Origin: Caproicibacterium sp. BJN0003
GTDB taxonomy: Bacteria > Bacillota > Clostridia > Oscillospirales > Acutalibacteraceae
Reading direction: 5' to 3'
DNA: 64,000 bases
Assembly: GCF_026314295.1 (NCBI RefSeq)
Contig: NZ_CP111108.1
Span: forward strand, 2,356,001-2,420,000
Shown here: positions 49,105 to 58,018 of the stretch, piece after piece
How the letters are laid out: each line of letters begins with the position of its first letter
Numbering within the stretch: the first letter of the stretch is position 1
Notes under the pieces: generated by a model
Told to the model about the DNA's origin: nothing
The model's input: only the letters and a program-made list of their open reading frames with translations
Databases searched by the model: none
Translations under genes and position numbers: made by a program

Positions 49105-50190
49105 TTATTTTTCATCCGGATAAAAGATCAGTCCTCCGCCTAAAACAAAGCAATCGGAATCATAAAATACGACTGCTTGTCCCGGAGTCACTGCACGCTG
49201 AGGTTCCTCAAAATCCACCCGAACGGTATTATTCTCCTCCGGCGTAATCGTAGCTCCGGCAGGACGTGCCTGATAACGAATTTTTACCTGTACATGAATG
49301 GGGCCTTCCGGTTTTTCAATCGAAACCCAATTGACCTCTGACGCGTACGTAAATGAGCGATACTGGGTGCCCTCCGGTCCTAAAACGACCTGATTTTTAG
49401 AAGGAATCAACGCATCGACATACATCGGCTGTCCAAATGAAATTCCCAACCCTTTGCGCTGTCCTACAGTATAATGAGTCAGTCCAAGGTGGTGCCCAAG
49501 AATATTCCCTTCGCGATCAATAAAATCTCCGGGCTGAGAATCATGCCCCCGGTATTGTTTTAAAAATGCGTGATAGTCATTATCCTCTACAAAGCAGATC
49601 TCCTGACTGTCCGGCTTATGTGCCACCCGCAGCCCTGCCTCTTCGGCAATCGTCCGAATCTGCGGTTTCGTATAATTTCCCAGCGGCAAAAGCAAATGCT
49701 GCAGCTGCCCTTGTTCCAGGCAATAAAGCACATAACTCTGATCTTTATCTGTCGGTGCCGCTTTTAAATAATAACGGCCATTTTCTAGCTCCCCTGTCAG
49801 CGCATAATGTCCGGTTGCGATATGGTCGATTCCAAGCTCTCTTGCACGCTGAAGCATTGCTCCCATCTTCAAAAAACGATTGCAGCGAATACAAGGATTC
49901 GGCGTGCGTCCATTTTCATATTCTGAAGCAAAATTTTCGATCACAGATTTTGTGAAAAGCTCAGTAAAATTAAAGACCAGATGGTCGATTCCAAGCTGAT
50001 AGCAAACCATTCTAGCATCCTGCACATCGCGAAACGAACAGCACCCACCTTCGCGTGGGGGCGCGTCCGGCGGATCAATATGCAGGCGCATGGTACAGCC
50101 GATTACTTCCCAGCCTTCTTTTTGCAATAAAAGAGCGGCAACGCTGCTGTCCACGCCGCCGCTCATCCCCAGTAAAACTTTTCGATTCAC
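49105..50190 (-). CDS. mnmA: tRNA-specific 2-thiouridylase MnmA
   Basis: A 361-residue enzyme: LLGMSGGVDSSVAALLLQ (PP-loop), HLVFNFTELFTKSVIENFASEYENGRTPNPCIRCNRFLK with the first catalytic Cys, and PDSQEICFVEDNDYHAF with the second. It inserts sulfur at U34 of Glu, Lys and Gln tRNAs, receiving it from a cysteine desulfurase that is not in this window. It overlaps the upstream coiled-coil gene by 4 bases. Confidence 0.96.
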   Translation of the reverse strand: MNRKVLLGMSGGVDSSVAALLLQKEGWEVIGCTMRLHIDPPDAPPREGGCCSFRDVQDARMVCYQLGIDHLVFNFTELFTKSVIENFASEYENGRTPNPCIRCNRFLKMGAMLQRARELGIDHIATGHYALTGELENGRYYLKAAPTDKDQSYVLYCLEQGQLQHLLLPLGNYTKPQIRTIAEEAGLRVAHKPDSQEICFVEDNDYHAFLKQYRGHDSQPGDFIDREGNILGHHLGLTHYTVGQRKGLGISFGQPMYVDALIPSKNQVVLGPEGTQYRSFTYASEVNWVSIEKPEGPIHVQVKIRYQARPAGATITPEENNTVRVDFEEPQRAVTPGQAVVFYDSDCFVLGGGLIFYPDEK

Positions 50191-50732
50191 GCTTTGGGCT
50201 CCTCCGAATCCTTCTGTACTTCGTCTTTATTTTCCTCTGCTTCTGTAGGAACACTCTCTGCTTCCGGTGCTGCGGCTGCCACTTCCTCTGCAGCTTCTTC
50301 AGCTGCCTCTTCGGCCGCTTCTTCCGACACCTCTGCCGGGTCCACCGGAATATCTTCATTTGCATAATATTCGCAGTCTTGGCAAGAGTCTTTTTCGCAT
50401 CCGGCGCAAACATCCTCTTCATCTGCTCTTGCAAACTCTTCGCGCAGTGCATCCAGCTTATCAAAAGCACGTTTTAAGCGAGCTTCGCTCTCTTCTACAG
50501 CCCGGCAAAGCTGCTCGGTGTTTCCGTTTTCCGGATCGCGAAGATGCTCAAAATAATATTTTCCCAGAGCGGCATAGGTACGTTCGGTATTTTCCCGCTC
50601 ATTTCGAATCACAACTCGTATCCGACTAATCATTGCTTTTCGGCGGTTTGTTTCGATCATGGAATCAACTGCACTGGAAATCGTTTTCCCTGCATAGGAC
50701 AAAGCTTTTCCGAATTCGTTCAATACATCCAT
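50187..50732 (-). CDS. Coiled-coil/acidic protein of unknown function
   Basis: 181 residues from ATG 50732 (GGGAGGT upstream). Residues 1-95 form a coiled coil with a basic stretch (RRKAMISRIRVVIRNERENTERTYAALGKYYFEHL); a cysteine cluster (CAGCEKDSCQDCEYY) follows; the last 70 residues are acidic and Ala/Glu-rich, probably disordered. The N-terminus resembles small clostridial zinc-ribbon proteins. A leader hairpin CCGCAC/GTGCGG (50748-50771) lies just before the Shine-Dalgarno. Confidence 0.6.
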   Translation of the reverse strand: MDVLNEFGKALSYAGKTISSAVDSMIETNRRKAMISRIRVVIRNERENTERTYAALGKYYFEHLRDPENGNTEQLCRAVEESEARLKRAFDKLDALREEFARADEEDVCAGCEKDSCQDCEYYANEDIPVDPAEVSEEAAEEAAEEAAEEVAAAAPEAESVPTEAEENKDEVQKDSEEPKA

Positions 50733-50801
50733 TGAAATACCTCCCTGCCGCACTTTTAAGCTTTTGTGCGGGATTTTCTTTTAATACGATTTTCTGGCTT
50801 T

Positions 50802-50807
50802 ATTATA
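50802..50807 (-). promoter_or_regulatory. Candidate -10 for the coiled-coil gene and mnmA
   Basis: TATAAT on the minus strand (50807-50802). The -35 is weak. The transcript would begin with a 6-bp hairpin that ends 4 bases before the GGGAGGT site. Confidence 0.45.
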
Positions 50808-50866
50808 TCGCATTTTTAATAAAAATAACAGTATTTTTTCTGAAAGTAGGCAAAGCACGGATTTTG

Positions 50867-50875
50867 TGTTATAAT
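50867..50875 (+). promoter_or_regulatory. Extended -10 promoter of the CpXC gene and asnB
   Basis: TGTTATAAT with TATAAT at 50870-50875, 55 bases before the ATG at 50930. The two genes downstream are 31 bases apart and probably share it. Confidence 0.6.
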
Positions 50876-50929
50876 AAACGATAACTTCTTGAAAAAAATC
50901 GATTTTTTTCCTTATGGGGGTGTAAAAAG

Positions 50930-51616
50930 ATGTCGACAAAAATAACAAAAGAAATCATCTGCCCTCCCTGCGGAAAATCTGATTCTATTGGAATGTTTCA
51001 GAGTATCCGCTCGGACGACGAAGAACTGCGCAAAAAGATTATGGACGAAACGCTTTTCGACTGGAACTGCACTCACTGCGGATTTTCGGCGGAATTTGTG
51101 TATCCGTGCCTCTATCATGATATTTCACATTATTTAATGGTTTATCTGGTCCCCGAAAAAGAGGAAAAATCTTTAAAAGATGTAAAAGTCGCTTCTGAGT
51201 TTCCGCAGCTTTCCGAACTCAGTAAACGGACCGTTACGACTTTGCAGCAGATGAAGGAAAAAATTCTGATTTTTGAAAGCGGTCTCGATGACATCGCCAT
51301 TGAAGTTGTCAAGGCAGGCATGAAAGCAGCTGCAGAGAAAAAATACCAAAAGCCGGTTGAAAAGGGATTATTCTGCTTTTCCGATCCAAAAGATCAGCGT
51401 ATCGGCTTTCAATTTTTCCTCAAAGGACAAGAAGAGCCCCTAAAGCGTGCAGTAAGCATGAACACTTACAAAACCGCTCTTCATATCGTCAACTCTTGCT
51501 ATGAATCAACCAAGGACGATTTTATTCAGGTGGACAACCATCTGGCAGAAAAGATCCTGAAACGTTACCAAAATGAGGAAGCTTCTTCCTCCAATCAAGA
51601 ATCAACAAATGATTGA
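50930..51616 (+). CDS. CpXC domain protein
   Basis: A 228-residue protein whose first 125 residues match the CpXC domain: EIICPPCGKSD, DETLFDWNCTHCGFSAEFVYPCLYHDISHYLMVYLVPE. Two Cys pairs suggest zinc binding. The rest is helical and unassigned (TVTTLQQMKEKILIFESGLDDIAIEVVKAGMKAA). The function of CpXC proteins is not known. It stands upstream of asnB. Confidence 0.8.
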   Translation: MSTKITKEIICPPCGKSDSIGMFQSIRSDDEELRKKIMDETLFDWNCTHCGFSAEFVYPCLYHDISHYLMVYLVPEKEEKSLKDVKVASEFPQLSELSKRTVTTLQQMKEKILIFESGLDDIAIEVVKAGMKAAAEKKYQKPVEKGLFCFSDPKDQRIGFQFFLKGQEEPLKRAVSMNTYKTALHIVNSCYESTKDDFIQVDNHLAEKILKRYQNEEASSSNQESTND

Positions 51617-51647
51617 TAAAATCTCTTTTTAGGAGGATTTTTATTTT

Positions 51648-53519
51648 ATGTGCGGATTGACAGGTTTTACCGGAGAAGTACTTGATTATAATGAAGTTAT
51701 CGGCAAAATGACCGATGTAATCACCCACCGCGGACCGGATTCCAGCGGCGTTTATACAGACGACGGCGTTTGCATGGGATTTCGCCGTCTCTCCATCATC
51801 GATATTGCCGCAACCGGCGACCAGCCGATTTACAACGAAGACAAAAACTTAGTCATTACTTTTAACGGTGAAATTTATAATTATCAGCAACTGCGCGAAG
51901 AGCTGATTGGCCTTGGCCATCAGTTCTACACCCATACCGACACTGAAGTCATTCTTCATGGTTTTGAAGAGTGGCAGGAAAAGGTTTTGGATCGGCTGCG
52001 CGGAATGTTTTGTTTTGCAATCTGGAATCGTCAGGAAAAAAGCCTTTTTATGGCCCGTGATTTCTTTGGCATTAAACCAATGCACTATGCGATGGTCGAC
52101 GGTCATCTTGTTTACGGCAGCGAAATTAAATCGATCCTGGAATTTCCGGGATTCGAAAAGAAGCTGAATCTTAAAGCGCTCGACAGCTATCTTTCTTTTG
52201 AATATGTCGTGCCGCCTCAGACCATGTTCGAAGGAATCACTGTGCTTTTGCCCGGCCATTATCTCTGGTATAAAGATGGAGAAGTCACCACGACCCGCTA
52301 CTGGGAACCGAAATTTGAGGAAGACAACTCCATCACCGAAGAACAAGCAGTCAAGATGATTGAAGATGTCTTTGAAGACAGCGTTCAAGCGCATCGAATT
52401 GCCGATGTAGAAGTTGGCTGTTTCCTTTCGAGCGGTGTGGATTCCAGCTACGTTGCTTCCTATTTTGGCGGACAAAAATCCTTTACCGTTGGATTCGGCG
52501 AGGATATTCGCTACAATGAGATCAGCTATGCACAGGATCTTTCCAAAGAAGTTGGACTTGATCATCATTATAAACTGATCAGCCCGGAAGAATACTGGGG
52601 CAATATCAAAAAAGTTCAGTACCATATGGATCAGCCTGAAGCGGATGCTTCCTGCATTGCACTGTATTTTGTGAGCAAAATTGCCAGCCAGTATGTAAAA
52701 GTCGTTCTTTCCGGTGAAGGAGCAGACGAACTCTTCGGCGGATATAATATTTATCATGAGCCGGATGATCTGGCCCGCTATAAAAAGATTCCCCTCCCGA
52801 TCCGCAAAGCGCTTGCAAAGCTTGCAGAAGCGATGCCTTTCCGCTTTAAGGGTAAGAATTTTCTCATTCGCGGCGCGCAGGATATTGAGGAGAGCTTTAT
52901 CGGCAACTGCAGCATGATCACCATGAAGGAAAAGCGTGCAATTCTCCGCCCGGAGATTCCCGTATACCGTCCGCAGGAGCTCACAAAGCCGATTTATGAT
53001 CGGGTGAAAGATAAAGATGACGTTACCAAGATGCAGTATCTTGATCTGCATGTTTGGATGGCCGGCGATATTCTTTTAAAAGCAGACCGCATGAGCATGG
53101 CAAACTCCCTAGAGCTTCGGGTTCCATTCCTAGATAAAGATGTCTGGGAAGTTGCCCGCCATCTGCCCAAAAAGCTGCGGGTCAATCCTCAGAATACAAA
53201 ATACGCCATGCGTAAAGCCGCCGAGCGCCATTTACCGCAATCCACCGCTCAGAAAAAGAAGTTGGGATTCCCAGTACCAACTCGTGTGTGGCTGCGGGAA
53301 GAACCTTATTACACCATTGTTAAAAATGCTTTTCAGAGTGAGACTTCTAAAAAATTCTTTAACCCTGATGCATTAATTAAGCTGCTTGATGAGCATAAAG
53401 CCGGAAAAGTTGATAATAATCGTAAAATCTGGACAATCTTTGTTTTCCTGATGTGGTACGATGTTTACTTTAACGGTGCTTCTCATGAACCCGGCAGCGA
53501 ACCTGTGATGTCAAAATAA
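51648..53519 (+). CDS. asnB: Asparagine synthase (glutamine-hydrolysing)
   Basis: A 623-residue two-domain enzyme. The glutaminase part begins MCGLTGFTGE with Cys2 as nucleophile and has THRGPDSSG, FNGEIYNYQQLREEL. The synthetase part has CFLSSGVDSSYVASYF (PP-loop), VVLSGEGADELFGGYNIY and LKADRMSMANSLELRVPFLD. It converts aspartate and glutamine to asparagine. Normal length. AGGAGG precedes the ATG. Confidence 0.96.
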   Translation: MCGLTGFTGEVLDYNEVIGKMTDVITHRGPDSSGVYTDDGVCMGFRRLSIIDIAATGDQPIYNEDKNLVITFNGEIYNYQQLREELIGLGHQFYTHTDTEVILHGFEEWQEKVLDRLRGMFCFAIWNRQEKSLFMARDFFGIKPMHYAMVDGHLVYGSEIKSILEFPGFEKKLNLKALDSYLSFEYVVPPQTMFEGITVLLPGHYLWYKDGEVTTTRYWEPKFEEDNSITEEQAVKMIEDVFEDSVQAHRIADVEVGCFLSSGVDSSYVASYFGGQKSFTVGFGEDIRYNEISYAQDLSKEVGLDHHYKLISPEEYWGNIKKVQYHMDQPEADASCIALYFVSKIASQYVKVVLSGEGADELFGGYNIYHEPDDLARYKKIPLPIRKALAKLAEAMPFRFKGKNFLIRGAQDIEESFIGNCSMITMKEKRAILRPEIPVYRPQELTKPIYDRVKDKDDVTKMQYLDLHVWMAGDILLKADRMSMANSLELRVPFLDKDVWEVARHLPKKLRVNPQNTKYAMRKAAERHLPQSTAQKKKLGFPVPTRVWLREEPYYTIVKNAFQSETSKKFFNPDALIKLLDEHKAGKVDNNRKIWTIFVFLMWYDVYFNGASHEPGSEPVMSK

Positions 53520-53540
53520 GATTCCTAAAAAGCTAAAAAG

Positions 53541-53568
53541 TACCGCCTTTAAACTGGCGGCATTTTTT
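53541..53568 (+). terminator. Terminator of asnB
   Basis: CCGCC/GGCGG hairpin within GTACCGCCTTTAAACTGGCG, followed by a run of T. It ends the CpXC-asnB transcript. Confidence 0.75.
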
Positions 53569-53739
53569 AATTTTATAGGGCTTTTCCTTTTAAATTTTGC
53601 AGAATCTTCAAAAAAGCTGCCTTTTTTTCTTCTTTTTATCTTTAGGGGTTGCTTTTTAAGAACTTTTATCGTATGATAGTCACGCTCTCTTTATAAGTTC
53701 TTTATAAAAGGAGCCCTTTTTACGGTATTTTACCGTTTC

Positions 53740-53780
53740 GGTCAGTCGCAATTCCCTGACCTAAATTAAAACACGGAGGG
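53740..53780 (+). promoter_or_regulatory. preQ1 class I riboswitch
   Basis: P1 stem GGTCAG/CTGACC (53740-53745/53756-53761) encloses TCGCAATTCC, followed by an A-rich tail TAAATTAAAACACGGAGGG. Loop TCGCA, the CC before the 3' strand, and the AAAACA tail running into the Shine-Dalgarno match the preQ1-I pattern known from Thermoanaerobacter. The GGAGG would pair with TTCC in the loop, hiding the ribosome binding site when preQ1 is bound. It is directly in front of queT. Confidence 0.85.
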
Positions 53781-53789
53781 ACTATTTCT

Positions 53790-54344
53790 ATGCAAAAACA
53801 AAATCGTACCGTCTATTTTCTATGCCAAAGCGCATTGATTGCCGCTGCTTATGCAGTCTTGACCCTTGCCGCGGCTGCGCTCGGTTGGGCCTATGGTCCA
53901 ATACAGTTTCGCTTTAGCGAAGCGCTCACCATACTGCCTGCCCTAACTCCGGCTGCAGTGCCGGGACTCGCTGTTGGATGCTTTTTAGCAAATCTCGGCA
54001 GTCCTTTAGGCCCAGTTGATTGGATTTTCGGGACACTTGCTACCCTTTTGGCAGCATTATGGAGCCGTTCTCTGCGCCATATTAAGGTACGCGGAGTCCC
54101 TGTTTTGGCACCGCTCCCACCGATCATCTGCAATGCCGCAATCATTGGCCTTGAGATTGCCTGTCTTGGAGATTCCGGCTTTTCAATGAGCGGATTTTCT
54201 CTGGCAGCTTTTTTACCCAATGCGCTTTACGTTGGTCTGGGAGAACTGGTGATCTGTTATGGTCTGGGACTGCCGCTTCTCTATATTTTAGAACATGTTT
54301 TGCAAAAGAACAGTCATTTAAAAACACTTTTCCCTCAAAATTAA
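53790..54344 (+). CDS. queT: QueT-family preQ0/preQ1 transporter (ECF S-component)
   Basis: A 184-residue membrane protein with about six spans: LIAAAYAVLTLAAAALGWAYGPIQFRFSEALTILPAL is the typical QueT start, and GCFLANLGSPLGPVDWIFGTLATLLAA follows. The riboswitch upstream supports a queuosine-precursor substrate. It would use a shared ECF energising module, which is not in this window. Confidence 0.92.
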   Translation: MQKQNRTVYFLCQSALIAAAYAVLTLAAAALGWAYGPIQFRFSEALTILPALTPAAVPGLAVGCFLANLGSPLGPVDWIFGTLATLLAALWSRSLRHIKVRGVPVLAPLPPIICNAAIIGLEIACLGDSGFSMSGFSLAAFLPNALYVGLGELVICYGLGLPLLYILEHVLQKNSHLKTLFPQN

Positions 54345-54386
54345 TCATTTTGAGAAGGAAGTTGCTTTGATTGAGGTGTCAACAAA

Positions 54387-55781
54387 ATGTCTTCCAAGAT
54401 TCGCTCCCCGTTCCGCAATACACCGCCAATCCGGCTGATTGTGCTTAGCTTTATGCTTGTAATTTTAACAGGGACTATTTTATTGATTTTCCCTTTTTGC
54501 AGCCGCAACGGCAGCTTTACTGCTCCGATTGACGCGCTTTTTGTTGCAACTTCTGCAACCTGTGTAACCGGCCTGTCCCCTTTCGACACTTGGACACACT
54601 GGAATGAAATCGGTCAGCTGGTCATTATTCTTTTGATTCAAGTTGGCGGCTTGGGATTGGTTACTTTTACGACGGGCGTTACCATGCTGCTGCGCCGTAA
54701 AATGGGACTTAAGGAACTGCGGCTTGCCGTAGAAAACACCAATGGAGAAAGCGGCTTGATCCGTCATTTAATTCGCATTACGCTCGGCTTTACTTTCTCT
54801 TGTGAATTGCTTGGTGCACTTCTGCTGATGATTCGCTTTGTTCCAATTTATGGTCCCTATGGAGTTTGGATTTCTGTTTTTACTGCAATCTCTGCTTTTT
54901 GTAATGCTGGATTTGATATTTTAGGACTTTCTGATCCTGGGCAGAGTTTGATTCCCTATGTATCTGATCCTCTGGTTTGTATCACTGTTGCGACACTTCT
55001 TGTTGTCGGCGGACTTGGATTCGTTGTGATCAGCGATATTTTCTATGCAAAAATTCGGCCGCACCTTCTGCATCAGGATCATGTACATCGCCTTTCTCTT
55101 CAATCAAAATTGGTTATTTACTGCAGTGCCGCTCTTCTTCTTGTCGGTGCCATCTTGTTCTTCTTCTTGGAAGATCACAACACCCTTGAGGGACTTTCTC
55201 TCGGTGCAAAGATCAACGCTTCTTTCTTTCAGTCCGCCAGCGCAAGAACAGCCGGATTTTCTTCTGTTCATATCGCATCTGAATTGGACATCACAAAAAT
55301 TGTCACAATTCTTTTGATGTTTATCGGTGCTTCACCAGGATCAACCGGAGGCGGTATTAAAACAACCACTTTTGTTGTGCTTCTCTTTACTGTAATTTCC
55401 GTACTGCACAACAAATCATATACTGTTATTCAGCATCATCGGGTCAGTCAGCACATTGTCTACCGTTCTCTCGCAATCTGCAGTGTAGCGATTTTGACCA
55501 TTATTTTGACAACTTGTGTCATTACGCTTTGCGATCCCATTAACGGTATCGATGCTCTATTTGAATCTACCAGTGCTTTTGCGACCGTAGGACTTTCGGC
55601 AGATGTTACTTCAAGGCTTACATTTTGGCCAAAGCTTGCACTCTCATTTACGATGTATCTTGGCAGAGTTGGCCCCGTCTCCTTGGGACTCTCCATGCTT
55701 TTGCATAGGCATAAGCCCCAAGATAAAGATATCATTCGAACGGACTGCATCATGCCGGAAGCTAAAATCAGTGTAGGATAA
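54387..55781 (+). CDS. TrkH/KtrB-family potassium uptake channel
   Basis: A 464-residue protein with the repeated pore motifs of the Trk/Ktr family: ALFVATSATCVTGLSP, AISAFCNAGFDILGLSD, SARTAGFSSVHIAS with GASPGSTGGGIKT after it, and ESTSAFATVGLSADVT. It moves K+ (with H+ or Na+). A regulatory TrkA/KtrA subunit is not encoded nearby. DarA, a c-di-AMP sensor tied to potassium control, is encoded 9.5 kb upstream, but a link is only inference. Confidence 0.92.
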   Translation: MSSKIRSPFRNTPPIRLIVLSFMLVILTGTILLIFPFCSRNGSFTAPIDALFVATSATCVTGLSPFDTWTHWNEIGQLVIILLIQVGGLGLVTFTTGVTMLLRRKMGLKELRLAVENTNGESGLIRHLIRITLGFTFSCELLGALLLMIRFVPIYGPYGVWISVFTAISAFCNAGFDILGLSDPGQSLIPYVSDPLVCITVATLLVVGGLGFVVISDIFYAKIRPHLLHQDHVHRLSLQSKLVIYCSAALLLVGAILFFFLEDHNTLEGLSLGAKINASFFQSASARTAGFSSVHIASELDITKIVTILLMFIGASPGSTGGGIKTTTFVVLLFTVISVLHNKSYTVIQHHRVSQHIVYRSLAICSVAILTIILTTCVITLCDPINGIDALFESTSAFATVGLSADVTSRLTFWPKLALSFTMYLGRVGPVSLGLSMLLHRHKPQDKDIIRTDCIMPEAKISVG

Positions 55782-55835
55782 ATTAAACTTTTGAAATCAG
55801 CAAAATAAGCTTTTTTCTCTGTGCTGATTCTTTTA

Positions 55836-55878
55836 AAAAAGGCTCCGACGTTGTTTTATTACAACGCCGGAGCCTTTT
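55836..55878 (+). terminator. Terminator of the potassium channel gene
   Basis: AAGGCTCCGACGTTGT/ACAACGCCGGAGCCTT stem with one A-C mismatch, loop TTTATT, T run after; a matching A run before allows use by the leftward genes too. Confidence 0.9.
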
Positions 55879-55901
55879 TATTTAATTGGGACTTGTTCAA
55901 T

Positions 55902-56291
55902 TTATGATCTTTTTTCTCTGTGCACCGCTGAAACCTTTTTACAAAGATCCAACCATTGACATCCCGGACAAAATTCATCCAAGCGATCAAGAGCAAGCTC
56001 CCTTGTCCGATCAGAAAATTCTCTCCAACTAAGTTTCTCTCCAGGAGAAAGTTTTATTTCTTTGAGAACCAATTGATCAAATAACAACGGATGATCAGAT
56101 TCACAGCGGCTGCCCCTTCGATTTGGACAATTCTTGCAAAGATCATCCACCCCCTCTGCAATCTCGATCTGCGTCTCCGGGTGTGCTTTAAGCAGTGCTG
56201 CCATTCGGCTCATATTGTTCGTAAATTCACCGCTGTAGCCTTCCCCGACAAAATTCAGAAGACACAGTCCATGGTGTGGCCGTAAATACAT
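55902..56291 (-). CDS. DUF1284 domain protein
   Basis: A 129-residue protein: MYLRPHHGLCLLNFVGEGYSGEFTNNMSRM is the DUF1284 hallmark. Further cysteines (DDLCKNCPNRRGSRCES and CPGCQWLDLCKK) suggest an Fe-S cluster or zinc. The family has no known function and is frequent in anaerobes. It follows bioY1 by one base and probably shares its transcript. Confidence 0.8.
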   Translation of the reverse strand: MYLRPHHGLCLLNFVGEGYSGEFTNNMSRMAALLKAHPETQIEIAEGVDDLCKNCPNRRGSRCESDHPLLFDQLVLKEIKLSPGEKLSWREFSDRTRELALDRLDEFCPGCQWLDLCKKVSAVHREKRS

Positions 56292-56292
56292 T

Positions 56293-56868
56293 TTAAGCCG
56301 CCGGATTACAGCGCGGACTGATTCTTTTGAGTGCCTTTTCCAACTGTGGCACTAAAACTGCTACTGCCGCAATTTTAACGGCATCGCCAGGCAGAAACGG
56401 CACAACACAAAGTAGTAAAGCAGAAAGCGGAGGCGTATGAGTAACAACAACAAACCAAGCTGTCCCAAATGCATACAGTACGATTGTCCCTAAAATCATA
56501 CTCAGCACCATTCCTATCACTTTTTTTCTGCCTTGTGCGTTCTTCCCAAAGTGCTCATAAAGCGCCCCGCTCAGCGCAACCAGTGCAAGATATCCTATCA
56601 GATAGCCTCCCGTAGGACCTACAAGTTCCGCTACCCCAGAACTATATCCCGCAAAGACCGGCAATCCGACTGCACCGAGAATCAAATAAATAAGCTGACT
56701 CAAAGTTCCATATTTTGTTCCGAGCAAAACTCCCGCCAGCATAACAGAAAAAGTAGCCAGAGAAATCGGTACCCCGCTCGGCATCGGAATCGAAAGCGGC
56801 GCCAACACACAGGTAATTGCCGCACACATCGCGCAGAAAACTAAATTTTTGGTGGACTCTTTCATCAT
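56293..56868 (-). CDS. bioY: BioY biotin transporter S-component (paralogue 1)
   Basis: About 191 residues from ATG 56868 (GAGGGGG upstream; ATG 56865 also possible). Typical BioY sequence: LVFCAMCAAITCVLAPLSIPMPSGVPISLATFSVMLAGVLLG, then LGAVGLPVFAGYSSGVAELVGPTGGYLIGY. It is the substrate-binding part of an ECF biotin importer. Its promoter is divergent from bioB and shares the BirA operator. Confidence 0.93.
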   Translation of the reverse strand: MMKESTKNLVFCAMCAAITCVLAPLSIPMPSGVPISLATFSVMLAGVLLGTKYGTLSQLIYLILGAVGLPVFAGYSSGVAELVGPTGGYLIGYLALVALSGALYEHFGKNAQGRKKVIGMVLSMILGTIVLYAFGTAWFVVVTHTPPLSALLLCVVPFLPGDAVKIAAVAVLVPQLEKALKRISPRCNPAA

Positions 56869-56896
56869 GATTTTCCCCCTCTTAAAAAGCAATTTT

Positions 56897-56925
56897 ATTA
56901 TAATCCTTCTCTTTTTAATTGTCAA
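56897..56925 (-). promoter_or_regulatory. Promoter of bioY1
   Basis: On the minus strand TTGACA (56925-56920), 17-base spacer, TATAAT (56902-56897): a full consensus promoter whose -35 lies inside the left half of the BirA operator. Confidence 0.85.
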
Positions 56926-56952
56926 CAAATATTAAAAATATAGTTGACAATT
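56917..56952. promoter_or_regulatory. BirA operator between bioY1 and bioB
   Basis: AATTGTCAAC-N16-GTTGACAATT is a perfect inverted repeat (56917-56926/56943-56952) of the form bound by HTH-type BirA in Firmicutes. Both divergent -35 boxes fall within the half sites, so one bound BirA dimer would silence both genes when biotin is plentiful. Confidence 0.88.
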
Positions 56953-56971
56953 AATTTTTTCGTCTTATAAT
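56944..56971 (+). promoter_or_regulatory. Promoter of bioB
   Basis: TTGACA (56944-56949), 16-base spacer, TATAAT (56966-56971). The -35 lies in the right half of the BirA operator. Confidence 0.85.
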
Positions 56972-57010
56972 AAAAACCATGATTTCGTAAGACAGAAAGG
57001 TTGGATTTAG

Positions 57011-57979
57011 ATGGAACTAATTTACAGTTTAAAAAACCGTCTTTTAAGCGGTGGCTCAGAAGTCTGCCGCAAAGAGGCATTGGAATTAATAGGAGCTCCT
57101 TTAGAGGAACTTACAAGTGCTGCAAGAGAGCTGCAACAAAAGCTTTGCGGGACTTCTTTTCACCTTTGCACCATTATCAATGGGAAAAGTGGACGCTGCA
57201 GCGAAGACTGCGCTTACTGTGCACAGTCCTGTCGTTTTCATACAGGTGCCGACATCTACGGTGTTCTTCCGCCGGAGGAGATGGCTAAAAGTGCTCTCAA
57301 TAATTATCAGCAGGGAATCCGCCGCTTTTCCATCGTTACCTCCGGCCGAGCGCTCACCGATCAAGAAGTTGACGAAGTTTGTGAAGGCTTTTCTGCCATT
57401 CGTAAATCATGCCCTATTGGGCTTTGCTCCTCTAACGGATTGCTTACCCTCCCGCAGCTCAAGAAGCTCAAAGCGGCCGGTGTAACCCGCTATCACTGCA
57501 ATCTGGAAACTTCGCGCCGCTTTTTTCCGTCTATCTGCTCCACTCATACTTACGATGAAAAATTACAAACCCTGCGCTGGGCAAAAGAGGCCGGTTTGCA
57601 ACTTTGCAGCGGGGGAATTCTCGGGATGGGAGAGACCATGGAAGACCGTATTGATATGGCACTGACTCTGCGGGAATTAGGCGTCGATTCTGTTCCAATG
57701 AACGTATTAAATCCGATCCCGGGAACACCTTTGGAAAATTGTCCGGCACTCCCTTATGATGAGATTCGCCGTACAGCCGCAATTTTTCGCTTCCTGCTTC
57801 CTAAAAAACAAATTCGCATGGCGGGAGGCCGCGCTCTGTTTCCCGACAAAGGACTTGCCCTCATGGAAAGCGGCCTAAATGCCGCCATTTCCGGCGATAT
57901 GCTGACTACTTACGGAATCAGCCCTAAAGATGATTTTTCCTTAGCCGAAAAAGCAGGTTATCACACGATCCTTTCATGA
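57011..57979 (+). CDS. bioB: Biotin synthase
   Basis: A 322-residue radical SAM enzyme: GKSGRCSEDCAYCAQSC with the CxxxCxxC cluster, RRFSIVTSGRAL, CNLETSRRFFPSICSTHTYDEKL, CSGGILGMGET and MNVLNPIPGTPL. It inserts sulfur into dethiobiotin. No other biotin-pathway gene (bioA, D, F) is present near it, which with two BioY transporters suggests salvage of precursor. Confidence 0.96.
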   Translation: MELIYSLKNRLLSGGSEVCRKEALELIGAPLEELTSAARELQQKLCGTSFHLCTIINGKSGRCSEDCAYCAQSCRFHTGADIYGVLPPEEMAKSALNNYQQGIRRFSIVTSGRALTDQEVDEVCEGFSAIRKSCPIGLCSSNGLLTLPQLKKLKAAGVTRYHCNLETSRRFFPSICSTHTYDEKLQTLRWAKEAGLQLCSGGILGMGETMEDRIDMALTLRELGVDSVPMNVLNPIPGTPLENCPALPYDEIRRTAAIFRFLLPKKQIRMAGGRALFPDKGLALMESGLNAAISGDMLTTYGISPKDDFSLAEKAGYHTILS

Positions 57980-57983
57980 TTTT

Positions 57984-58018
57984 ATTGTCAACTTATTTAT
58001 AAATTTCAGTTTACAAAT
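57984..58018. promoter_or_regulatory. Second BirA operator, before bioY2
   Basis: ATTGTCAAC-N16-GTTTACAAT-like (GTTTACAAAT at 58009-58018) has the same spacer length as the first operator and one half-site change. It overlaps the -35 of the bioY2 promoter. Confidence 0.8.

Noticed and set aside
51849-53051. A 400-codon open frame on the minus strand opposite asnB
   Set aside because: It is fully antisense to a canonical asparagine synthase, has no ribosome binding site or recognisable domain, and its composition is what the third-position bias of asnB would produce.
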